The notes beneath the pieces are model-generated. The model saw only the letters and a program-made list of their open reading frames with translations. It was not told the origin of the DNA and did no database searches. From assembly GCF_963576545.1 (NCBI RefSeq), contig NC_083648.1, forward strand, positions 27,347,873 to 27,411,872: a stretch of 64,000 nucleotides of DNA, written 5' to 3'. The translations under genes and the position numbers were made by a program. The DNA is from Limanda limanda (lineage: Eukaryota; Chordata; Actinopteri; Pleuronectiformes; Pleuronectidae). This document shows, in pieces, positions 1 to 8,163 of the stretch. Numbering within the stretch: the stretch's first letter is position 1; each line of letters opens with the position of its first letter.

Positions 1-369
1 TCTCCGACTTTCGGAAGGGTTAGGGTTAGGGATGAAAGCACATAGGAGAAAGAGATATTCTTGAATAACTTTTTTTGTGAAGGTCGGAGAGACTTGCAAG
101 TAGGCTCTACCCCCACTAAATGGGGTAGCGCGCATCGATCGGTACCATCCCTGAGCTTCTCCGACTTTCGGAAGGGTTAGGGTTAGGGTTAGGGATGAAA
201 GCACATAGGAGAAAGAGATATTCTTGAATAACTTTTTTTGTGAAGGTCGGAGAGACTTGGAAAGTGGTTGCATCTGGACTAATTTGGGTCCTGCGGATCG
301 ATTGGTACCATCCCTGAGCTTGTACGACCTTGGAAGAGGTCGACCGACGAAATTCCCCCAAATCTGAGG
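1..369 (+). repeat. Left-edge monomers: partial P, then P and Q
   Basis: The window opens inside a P monomer, in the segment before its TTAGGG run, which has two units here. A complete P (core at 53-96) and a Q (core at 216-259) follow. This Q is 154 bp rather than 155 bp: one C is missing from the usual ACCTTCGGAAG between positions 331 and 332. It is the only length change I noticed in the window that is not a multiple of six. Confidence 0.9.
20..31 (+). repeat. Interstitial telomeric run, two TTAGGG (short form)
   Basis: Two TTAGGG units follow GGAAGGG, giving a 157 bp P monomer with only three GGG tracts. Other examples are near 657, 3700, 4171, 4331, 4650, 6234, 7669, 13759, 38707 and 63060. 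With three G3 tracts one unit cannot on its own form a canonical intramolecular G-quadruplex, unlike the three- and four-unit forms. Confidence 0.93.
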
Positions 370-474
370 AGATATTCTTGAATAACTTTTTTTGTGAAGG
401 TCGGAGAGACTTGCAAGTAGGCTCTACCCCCACTAAATGGGGTAGCGCGCATCGATCGGTACCATCCTTGAGCT

Positions 475-570
475 TCTCCGACTTTCGGAAGGGTTAGGGT
501 TAGGGTTAGGGATGAAAGCACATAGGAGAAAGAGATATTCTTGAATAACTTTTTTTGTGAAGGTCGGAGA
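475..570 (+). other. Inverted repeat bracketing the TTAGGG run in P-type segments
   Basis: TCTCCGACTTTC at 475-486 and GAAGGTCGGAGA at 559-570 are complementary over 12 bases with one mismatch. The 72-base interval between them holds the TTAGGG run, ATGAAAGCACATAGG, AGATATTCTTG and the T7 tract. The same arrangement recurs wherever a TTAGGG segment precedes a core, and the left-arm variant CTTTTCCGAC found near 33714 lies just outside the pairing core. If extruded, each unit would present its telomeric run in a loop. That this structure forms is inference; the arms are seen directly. Confidence 0.7.
494..511 (+). repeat. Interstitial telomeric run, three TTAGGG (common form)
   Basis: Three TTAGGG units follow directly after GGAAGGG, so the + strand holds four GGG tracts separated by TTA. 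This is the standard P configuration and repeats throughout the window. Four G3 tracts with three-base loops meet the usual criterion for an intramolecular G-quadruplex, as in TTAGGG telomeres. The complementary strand is the C-rich CCCTAA run. Possible binding by TRF-type or other telomere proteins is inference. Confidence 0.95.
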
Positions 571-586
571 GACTTGCAAGTAGGCT

Positions 587-608
587 CTACCCCCACTAAA
601 TGGGGTAG
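587..608 (+). other. CTACCCC/GGGGTAG hairpin in the P 60 bp segment
   Basis: CTACCCC (587-593) and GGGGTAG (602-608) are perfect reverse complements around the 8-base loop CACTAAAT. Allowing one mismatch, the stem extends by two further pairs. It is present in nearly every P. The common allele GGCTGTACCCC, linked with GGGGTAGTGC, breaks a stem pair without compensation, which argues against strong selection on the hairpin. The stop codon of most minus-strand open frames falls in the loop. Confidence 0.7.
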
Positions 609-626
609 CGCGCATCGATCGGTACC
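608..626 (+). other. Cluster of overlapping 6 bp palindromes in P
   Basis: Within 19 bases lie GCGCGC (608-613), ATCGAT (614-619), CGATCG (616-621) and GGTACC (621-626). ATCGAT and GGTACC are also kept in Q, so they belong to the most conserved part of the P/Q alignment outside the core. Alleles that destroy individual sites are GTGCGC, GCGCAC, GCGCTC, ATCAGTACC and ATTGGTACC. The sites give a ready physical map of the array. Confidence 0.9.
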
Positions 627-689
627 ATCCTTGAGCTTCTCCGACTTTCGGAAGGGTTAGGGTTAGGGATGAAAGCACATAGGAGAAAG

Positions 690-844
690 AGATATTCTTG
701 AATAACTTTTTTTGTGAAGGTCGGAGAGACTTGAAAAGTGGTTGCATCTGGACTAATTTGGGTCCTGCGGATCGATTGGTACCATCCCCGAGCTTGTACG
801 ACCTTCGGAAGAGGTCGACCGACGAAATTCCCCCAAATCTGAGG
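690..844 (+). repeat. Q monomer (155 bp), reference copy
   Basis: Q has the same 44 bp core (690-733), then a 60 bp segment (734-793) containing GCATCTGGACTAATTTGGG, then a 51 bp segment (794-844) containing TTCGGAAGAGG, the palindrome GGTCGACC and ATTCCCCCAAATCTGAGG. Its 60 bp segment aligns without gaps to that of P at roughly two thirds identity, best towards its end (ATCGATTGGTACCATCC). The first 18 bases of the 51 bp segment match P at 15 positions. Q and P are therefore diverged copies of one ancestral monomer. The TTAGGG run of P has no counterpart in Q. I count 139 Q units, and each is flanked by P on both sides. Confidence 0.94.
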
Positions 845-878
845 AGATATTCTTGAATAACTTTTTTTGTGAAGGTCG
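799..878 (+). other. Equivalent shorter inverted repeat in Q-type segments
   Basis: CGACCTTC at 799-806 is a perfect reverse complement of GAAGGTCG at 871-878, with 64 bases between. It corresponds to the longer arms around the TTAGGG run in P. Here the intervening sequence holds GGTCGACC and a C5 tract in place of the telomeric run. The pairing could simply be inherited from the common ancestor of P and Q. A variant that alters the C-rich end of the left arm is ACGACTTTCGG near 63679. Confidence 0.6.
813..820 (+). other. GGTCGACC palindrome, once per Q
   Basis: An 8 bp perfect palindrome containing GTCGAC occurs once per Q and is absent from P, so it marks the higher-order period. In the right half many Q units carry GGTCTACC instead, for example near 34379, 39511, 40637, 41112, 43517, 46883, 54250 and 58741. 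That change is linked to GGGGTAACGCGC in the following monomer. Confidence 0.9.
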
Positions 879-888
879 GAGAGACTTG
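845..888 (+). repeat. 44 bp core shared by P and Q, reference copy
   Basis: This block is nearly invariant across all monomers. It starts AGATATTCTTGAATAAC, continues with a run of seven T, and ends GTGAAGGTCGGAGAGACTTG. Rare variants are AGACATATTC just at its left edge (8667, 24165, 27045), GGTCAGAG (39419, 43424, 46791, 54157, 57524), GGTTGGAG (near 2481), and one AAAAATTTTTTTTG copy at about 58301. Its GAAGGTCGGAGA end is the right arm of the inverted repeat described separately. The strong conservation between P and Q may reflect homogenisation or a bound factor; the sequence alone cannot separate these. Confidence 0.93.
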
Positions 889-1007
889 CAAGTAGGCTCT
901 ACCCCCACTAAATGGGGTAGCGCGCATCGATCAGTACCATCCTTGAGCTTCTCCGACTTTCGGAAGGGTTAGGGTTAGGGTTAGGGATGAAAGCACATAG
1001 GAGAAAG
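845..1007 (+). repeat. P monomer (163 bp), reference copy
   Basis: This is a typical P unit: a 44 bp core (845-888), a 60 bp segment (889-948) and a 59 bp segment (949-1007). The 60 bp segment carries the CTACCCC/GGGGTAG hairpin and the cluster GCGCGC, ATCGAT and GGTACC. The 59 bp segment starts TTCTCCGACTTTCGGAAGGG, continues with three TTAGGG units, and ends ATGAAAGCACATAGGAGAAAG. P units of 157, 163 and 169 bp exist, differing only by the number of TTAGGG units. P makes up about two thirds of the monomers. The length lies in the range of one nucleosome repeat, as in many centromeric and subtelomeric satellites. No coding role is supported. Confidence 0.95.
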
Positions 1008-1325
1008 AGATATTCTTGAATAACTTTTTTTGTGAAGGTCGGAGAGACTTGCAAGTAGGCTGTACCCCCACTAAATGGGGTAGTGCGCATCGATCGGTAC
1101 CATCCTTGAGCTTCTCCGACTTTCGGAAGGGTTAGGGTTAGGGTTAGGGATGAAAGCACATAGGAGAAAGAGATATTCTTGAATAACTTTTTTTGTGAAG
1201 GTCGGAGAGACTTGGAAAGTGGTTGCATCTGGACTAATTTGGGTCCTGCAGATCGATTGGTACCATCCCCGAGCTTGTACGACCTTCGGAAGAGGTCGAC
1301 CGACGAAATTCCCCCAAATCTGAGG

Positions 1326-1643
1326 AGATATTCTTGAATAACTTTTTTTGTGAAGGTCGGAGAGACTTGCAAGTAGGCTCTACCCCCACTAAATGGGGTA
1401 GCGCGCATCGATCGGTACCATCCTTGAGCTTCTCCGACTTTCGGAAGGGTTAGGGTTAGGGTTAGGGATGAAAGCACATAGGAGAAAGAGATATTCTTGA
1501 ATAACTTTTTTTGTGAAGGTCGGAGAGACTTGGAAAGTGGTTGCATCTGGACTAATTTGGGTCCTGCGGATCGATTGGTACCATCCCCGAGCTTGTACGA
1601 CCTTCGGAAGAGGTCGACCGACGAAATTCCCCCAAATCTGAGG
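1326..1643 (+). repeat. PQ higher-order repeat (318 bp), reference copy
   Basis: One P (1326-1488) and one Q (1489-1643) form a dimer. I count 35 such intervals, clustered in the left half (for example two in a row before 5692 and three in a row before 21185). Their lengths are 312, 318 or 324 bp depending on TTAGGG number. Since 318 is divisible by three, consecutive PQ dimers keep minus-strand frames open. This accounts for the longest apparent proteins. Confidence 0.93.
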
Positions 1644-3404
1644 AGATATTCTTGAATAACTTTTTTTGTGAAGGTCGGAGAGACTTGCAAGTAGGCTCTA
1701 CCCCCACTAAATGGGGTAGCGCGCATCGATCGGTACCATCCTTGAGCTTCTCCGACTTTCGGAAGGGTTAGGGTTAGGGTTAGGGATGAAAGCACATAGG
1801 AGAAAGAGATATTCTTGAATAACTTTTTTTGTGAAGGTCGGAGAGACTTGCAAGTAGGCTCTACCCCCACTAAATGGGGTAGCGCGCATCGATCGGTACC
1901 ATCCTTGAGCTTCTCCGACTTTCGGAAGGGTTAGGGTTAGGGTTAGGGATGAAAGCACATAGGAGAAAGAGATATTCTTGAATAACTTTTTTTGTGAAGG
2001 TCGGAGAGACTTGTAAAGTGGTTGCATCTGGACTAATTTGGGTCCTGCGGATCGATTGGTACCATCCCCGAGCTTGTACGACCTTCGGAAGAGGTCGACC
2101 GACGAAATTCCCCCAAATCTGAGGAGATATTCTTGAATAACTTTTTTTGTGAAGGTCGGAGAGACTTGCAAGTAGGCTCTACCCCCACTAAATGGGGTAG
2201 CGCGCATCGATCGGTACCATCCTTGAGCTTCTCCGACTTTCGGAAGGGTTAGGGTTAGGGTTAGGGATGAAAGCACATAGGAGAAAGAGATATTCTTGAA
2301 TAACTTTTTTTGTGAAGGTCGGAGAGACTTGCAAGTAGGCTGTACCCCCACTAAATGGGGTAGTGCGCATCGATCGGTACCATCCTTGAGCTTCTCCGAC
2401 TTTCGGAAGGGTTAGGGTTAGGGTTAGGGATGAAAGCACATAGGAGAAAGAGATATTCTTGAATAACTTTTTTTGTGAAGGTTGGAGAGACTTGGAAAGT
2501 GGTTGCATCTGGACTAATTTGGGTCCTGCGGATCGATTGGTACCATCCCCGAGCTTGTACGACCTTCGAAAGAGGTCGACCGACGAAATTCCCCCAAATC
2601 TGAGGAGATATTCTTGAATAACTTTTTTTGTGAAGGTCGGAGAGACTTGCAAGTAGGCTCTACCCCCACTAAATGGGGTAGCGCGCATCGATCGGTACCA
2701 TCCTTGAGCTTCTCCGACTTTCGGAAGGGTTAGGGTTAGGGTTAGGGATGAAAGCACATAGGAGAAAGAGATATTCTTGAATAACTTTTTTTGTGAAGGT
2801 CGGAGAGACTTGCAAGTAGGCTCTACCCCCACTAAATGGGGTAGCGCTCATCGATCGGTACCATCCTTGAGCTTCTCCGACTTTCGGAAGGGTTAGGGTT
2901 AGGGTTAGGGATGAAAGCACATAGGAGAAAGAGATATTCTTGAATAACTTTTTTTGTGAAGGTCGGAGAGACTTGGAAAGTGGTTGCATCTGGACTAATT
3001 TGGGTCCTGCAGATCGATTGGTACCATCCCCGAGCTTGTACGACCTTCGGAAGAGGTCGACCGACGAAATTCCCCCAAATCTGAGGAGATATTCTTGAAT
3101 AACTTTTTTTGTGAAGGTCGGAGAGACTTGCAAGTAGGCTCTACCCCCACTAAATGGGGTAGCGCGCATCGATCGGTACCATTCCTGAGCTTCTCCGACT
3201 TTCGGAAGGGTTAGGGTTAGGGTTAGGGATGAAAGCACATAGGAGAAAGAGATATTCTTGAATAACTTTTTTTGTGAAGGTCGGAGAGACTTGGAAAGTG
3301 GTTGCATCTGGACTAATTTGGGTCCTGCGGATCGATTGGTACCATCCCTGAGCTTGTACGACCTTCGGAAGAGGTCGACCGACGAAATTCCCCCAAATCT
3401 GAGG

Positions 3405-4048
3405 AGATATTCTTGAATAACTTTTTTTGTGAAGGTCGGAGAGACTTGCAAGTAGGCTCTACCCCCACTAAATGGGGTAGCGCGCATCGATCGGTACCAT
3501 CCTTGAGCTTCTCCGACTTTCGGAAGGGTTAGGGTTAGGGTTAGGGTTAGGGATGAAAGCACATAGGAGAAAGAGATATTCTTGAATAACTTTTTTTGTG
3601 AAGGTCGGAGAGACTTGCAAGTAGGCTCTACCCCCACTAAATGGGGTAGCGCGCATCGATCGGTACCATCCTTGAGCTTCTCCGACTTTCGGAAGGGTTA
3701 GGGTTAGGGATGAAAGCACATAGGAGAAAGAGATATTCTTGAATAACTTTTTTTGTGAAGGTCGGAGAGACTTGCAAGTAGGCTCTACCCCCACTAAATG
3801 GGGTAGCGCGCATCGATCGGTACCATCCCTGAGCTTCTCCGACTTTCGGAAGGGTTAGGGTTAGGGTTAGGGATGAAAGCACATAGGAGAAAGAGATATT
3901 CTTGAATAACTTTTTTTGTGAAGGTCGGAGAGACTTGGAAAGTGGTTGCATCTGGACTAATTTGGGTCCTGCGGATCGATTGGTACCATCCCTGAGCTTG
4001 TACGACCTTCGGAAGAGGTCGACCGACGAAATTCCCCCAAATCTGAGG
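3405..4048 (+). repeat. PPPQ higher-order repeat (644 bp), reference copy
   Basis: Three P monomers of 169, 157 and 163 bp precede one Q. I count 17 PPPQ intervals. In this copy the first P has four TTAGGG units and the second only two. The same 169/157 arrangement recurs in the copies starting near 12824 and 15859, which fits their descent from this one by duplication. No interval with four or more P units was found. Confidence 0.91.
3529..3552 (+). repeat. Interstitial telomeric run, four TTAGGG (long form)
   Basis: Four TTAGGG units produce a 169 bp P monomer. I find 13 such monomers. Apart from this one they lie near 12950, 15985, 33245, 35015, 37905, 41910, 45280, 50715, 52645, 56010, 60810 and 62740. 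Most sit at equivalent places in the large duplicated blocks, so several were copied with their block and did not arise independently. Four is the largest number seen. Confidence 0.92.
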
Positions 4049-7000
4049 AGATATTCTTGAATAACTTTTTTTGTGAAGGTCGGAGAGACTTGCAAGTAGG
4101 CTCTACCCCCACTAAATGGGGTAGCGCGCATCGATCGGTACCATCCTTGAGCTTCTCCGACTTTCGGAAGGGTTAGGGTTAGGGATGAAAGCACATAGGA
4201 GAAAGAGATATTCTTGAATAACTTTTTTTGTGAAGGTCGGAGAGACTTGCAAGTAGGCTCTACCCCCACTAAATGGGGTAGCGCGCATCGATCGGTACCA
4301 TCCTTGAGCTTCTCCGACTTTCGGAAGGGTTAGGGTTAGGGATGAAAGCACATAGGAGAAAGAGATATTCTTGAATAACTTTTTTTGTGAAGGTCGGAGA
4401 GACTTGGAAAGTGGTTGCATCTGGACTAATTTGGGTCCTGCGGATCGATTGGTACCATCCCCGAGCTTGTACGACCTTCGGAAGAGGTCGACCGACGAAA
4501 TTCCCCCAAATCTGAGGAGATATTCTTGAATAACTTTTTTTGTGAAGGTCGGAGAGACTTGCAAGTAGGCTCTACCCCCACTAAATGGGGTAGCGCGCAT
4601 CGATCGGTACCATCCTTGAGCTTCTCCGACTTTCGGAAGGGTTAGGGTTAGGGATGAAAGCACATAGGAGAAAGAGATATTCTTGAATAACTTTTTTTGT
4701 GAAGGTCGGAGAGACTTGCAAGTAGGCTGTACCCCCACTAAATGGGGTAGTGCGCATCGATCGGTACCATCCTTGAGCTTCTCCGACTTTCGTAAGGGTT
4801 AGGGTTAGGGTTAGGGATGAAAGCACATAGGAGAAAGAGATATTCTTGAATAACTTTTTTTGTGAAGGTCGGAGAGACTTGGAAAGTGGTTGCATCTGGA
4901 CTAATTTGGGTCCTGCAGATCGATTGGTACCATCCCCGAGCTTGTACGACCTTCGGAAGAGGTCGACCGACGAAATTCCCCCAAATCTGAGGAGATATTC
5001 TTGAATAACTTTTTTTGTGAAGGTCGGAGAGACTTGCAAGTAGGCTCTACCCCCACTAAATGGGGTAGCGCGCATCGATCGGTACCATCCTTGAGCTTCT
5101 CCGACTTTCGGAAGGGTTAGGGTTAGGGTTAGGGATGAAAGCACATAGGAGAAAGAGATATTCTTGAATAACTTTTTTTGTGAAGGTCGGAGAGACTTGG
5201 AAAGTGGTTGCATCTGGACTACTTTGGGTCCTGCAGATCGATTGGTACCATCCCCGAGCTTGTACGACCTTCGGAAGAGGTCGACCGACGAAATTCCCCC
5301 AAATCTGAGGAGATATTCTTGAATAACTTTTTTTGTGAAGGTCGGAGAGACTTGCAAGTAGGCTCTACCCCCACTAAATGGGGTAGCGCGCATCGATCGG
5401 TACCATCCTTGAGCTTCTCCGACTTTCGGAAGGGTTAGGGTTAGGGTTAGGGATGAAAGCACATAGGAGAAAGAGATATTCTTGAATAACTTTTTTTGTG
5501 AAGGTCGGAGAGACTTGGAAAGTGGTTGCATCTGGACTAATTTGGGTCCTGCGGATCGATTGGTACCATCCCCGAGCTTGTACGACCTTCGGAAGAGGTC
5601 GACCGACGAAATTCCCCCAAATCTGAGGAGATATTCTTGAATAACTTTTTTTGTGAAGGTCGGAGAGACTTGCAAGTAGGCTCTACTCCCACTAAATGGG
5701 GTAGCGCGCATCGATCGGTACCATCCTTGAGCTTCTCCGACTTTCGGAAGGGTTAGGGTTAGGGTTAGGGATGAAAGCACATAGGAGAAAGAGATATTCT
5801 TGAATAACTTTTTTTGTGAAGGTCGGAGAGACTTGCAAGTAGGCTCTACCCCCACTAAATGGGGTAGCGCTCATCGATCGGTACCATCCTTGAGCTTCTC
5901 CGACTTTCGGAAGGGTTAGGGTTAGGGTTAGGGATGAAAGCACATAGGAGAAAGAGATATTCTTGAATAACTTTTTTTGTGAAGGTCGGAGAGACTTGGA
6001 AAGTGGTTGCATCTGGACTAATTTGGGTCCTGCAGATCGATTGGTACCATCCCCGAGCTTGTAAGACCTTCGGAAGAGGTCGACCGACGAAATTCCCCCA
6101 AATCTGAGGAGATATTCTTGAATAACTTTTTTTGTGAAGGTCGGAGAGACTTGCAAGTAGGCTCTACCCCCACTAAATGGGGTAGCGCGCATCGATCGGT
6201 ACCATCCTTGAGCTTCTCCGACTTTCGGAAGGGTTAGGGTTAGGGATGAAAGCACATAGGAGAAAGAGATATTCTTGAATAACTTTTTTTGTGAAGGTCG
6301 GAGAGACTTGGAAAGTGGTTGCATCTGGACTAATTTGGGTCCTGCGGATCGATTGGTACCATCCCCGAGCTTGTACGACCTTCGGAAGAGGTCGACCGAC
6401 GAAATTCCCCCAAATCTGAGGAGATATTCTTGAATAACTTTTTTTGTGAAGGTCGGAGAGACTTGCAAGTAGGCTCTACCCCCACTAAATGGGGTAGCGC
6501 GCATCGATCGGTACCATCCTTGAGCTTCTCCGACTTTCGGAAGGGTTAGGGTTAGGGTTAGGGATGAAAGCACATAGGAGAAAGAGATATTCTTGAATAA
6601 CTTTTTTTGTGAAGGTCGGAGAGACTTGGAAAGTGGTTGCATCTGGACTAATTTGGGTCCTGCGGATCGATTGGTACCATCCCCGAGCTTGTACGACCTT
6701 CGGAAGAGGTCGACCGACGAAATTCCCCCAAATCTGAGGAGATATTCTTGAATAACTTTTTTTGTGAAGGTCGGAGAGACTTGCAAGTAGGCTCTACCCC
6801 CACTAAATGGGGTAGCGCGCATCGATCGGTACCATCCTTGAGCTTCTCCGACTTTCGGAAGGGTTAGGGTTAGGGTTAGGGATGAAAGCACATAGGAGAA
6901 AGAGATATTCTTGAATAACTTTTTTTGTGAAGGTCGGAGAGACTTGCAAGTAGGCTCTACCCCCACTAAATGGGGTAGCGCTCATCGATCGGTACCATCC

Positions 7001-8145
7001 TTGAGCTTCTCCGACTTTCGGAAGGGTTAGGGTTAGGGTTAGGGATGAAAGCACATAGGAGAAAGAGATATTCTTGAATAACTTTTTTTGTGAAGGTCGG
7101 AGAGACTTGGAAAGTGGTTGCATCTGGACTAATTTGGGTCCTGCAGATCGATTGGTACCATCCCCGAGCTTGTACGACCTTCGGAAGAGGTCGACCGACG
7201 AAATTCCCCCAAATCTGAGGAGATATTCTTGAATAACTTTTTTTGTGAAGGTCGGAGAGACTTGCAAGTAGGCTCTACCCCCACTGAATGGGGTAGCGCG
7301 CATCGATCGGTACCATCCTTGAGCTTCTCCGACTTTCGGAAGGGTTAGGGTTAGGGTTAGGGATGAAAGCACATAGGAGAAAGAGATATTCTTGAATAAC
7401 TTTTTTTGTGAAGGTCGGAGAGACTTGCAAGTAGGCTCTACCCCCACTAAATGGGGTAGCGCGCATCGATCGGTACCATCCTTGAGCTTCTCCGACTTTC
7501 GGAAGGGTTAGGGTTAGGGTTAGGGATGAAAGCACATAGGAGAAAGAGATATTCTTGAATAACTTTTTTTGTGAAGGTCGGAGAGACTTGCAAGTAGGCT
7601 CTACCCCCACTAAATGGGGTAGCGCGCATCGATCGGTACCATCCTTGAGCTTCTCCGACTTTCGGAAGGGTTAGGGTTAGGGATGAAAGCACATAGGAGA
7701 AAGAGATATTCTTGAATAACTTTTTTTGTGAAGGTCGGAGAGACTTGGAAAGTGGTTGCATCTGGACTAATTTGGGTCCTGCGGATCGATTGGTACCATC
7801 CCCGAGCTTGTACGACCTTCGGAAGAGGTCGACCGACGAAATTCCCCCAAATCTGAGGAGATATTCTTGAATAACTTTTTTTGTGAAGGTCGGAGAGACT
7901 TGCAAGTAGGCTCTACCCCCACTAAATGGGGTAGCGCGCATCGATCGGTACCATCCTTGAGCTTCTCCGACTTTCGGAAGGGTTAGGGTTAGGGTTAGGG
8001 ATGAAAGCACATAGGAGAAAGAGATATTCTTGAATAACTTTTTTTGTGAAGGTCGGAGAGATGTGCAAGTAGGCTCTACCCCCACTAATAGGGGTAGCGC
8101 GCATCGATCGGTACCATCCTTGAGCTTCTCCGACTTTCGGAAGGG

Positions 8146-8163
8146 TTAGGATTAGGGTTAGGG
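8146..8163 (+). repeat. Degenerate telomeric run (TTAGGA then two TTAGGG)
   Basis: The first of three units reads TTAGGA, which breaks one GGG tract. This allele travels with two linked changes in the preceding sequence: GAGATGTGCAAG instead of GAGACTTGCAAG, and ACTAATAGGGG instead of ACTAAATGGGG. The haplotype recurs near 9110, 23645, 24610, 26525, 27490, 30840 and 31805, all in the left half. A different degenerate form, with the last unit followed by GGAATG, occurs near 49771, 59866 and 63863. Confidence 0.9.

Larger units (their letters stand above)
845..1325 (+). repeat. PPQ higher-order repeat (481 bp), reference copy
   Basis: Two P monomers (845-1007 and 1008-1170) are followed by one Q (1171-1325). 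This is the commonest higher-order unit: I count 86 PPQ intervals out of 138 in the window. Lengths of 469, 475, 481 and 487 bp occur, each explained by the number of TTAGGG units in the two P monomers. Because 481 is not divisible by three, each PPQ shifts the reading frame, which breaks up any open frame running through the array. Confidence 0.93.

Noticed and set aside
494..520. A true chromosome end
   Set aside because: Telomeric runs are only two to four units long and are followed each time by the rest of the monomer; none is terminal.
800..825. CENP-B box in TTCGGAAGAGGTCGACC or TTCGGAAGGG
   Set aside because: TTCG and, in Q, the central A fit the consensus, but the required CGGG is missing in both monomers.
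845..888. Pol III-type small RNA gene ending at the T7 run
   Set aside because: No A box or B box (GGTTCGANNCC type) was found upstream in P or Q; GGTCGACC does not fit. The T7 run alone is not evidence.
5208..5438. 76-codon plus-strand frames (also at 14639, 17674, 19266, 20701 and 27896)
   Set aside because: They exist only where a single A to C change turns GACTAATTT into GACTACTTT and removes a stop. They start at TTG, and the repeats of the frame come from block duplication.
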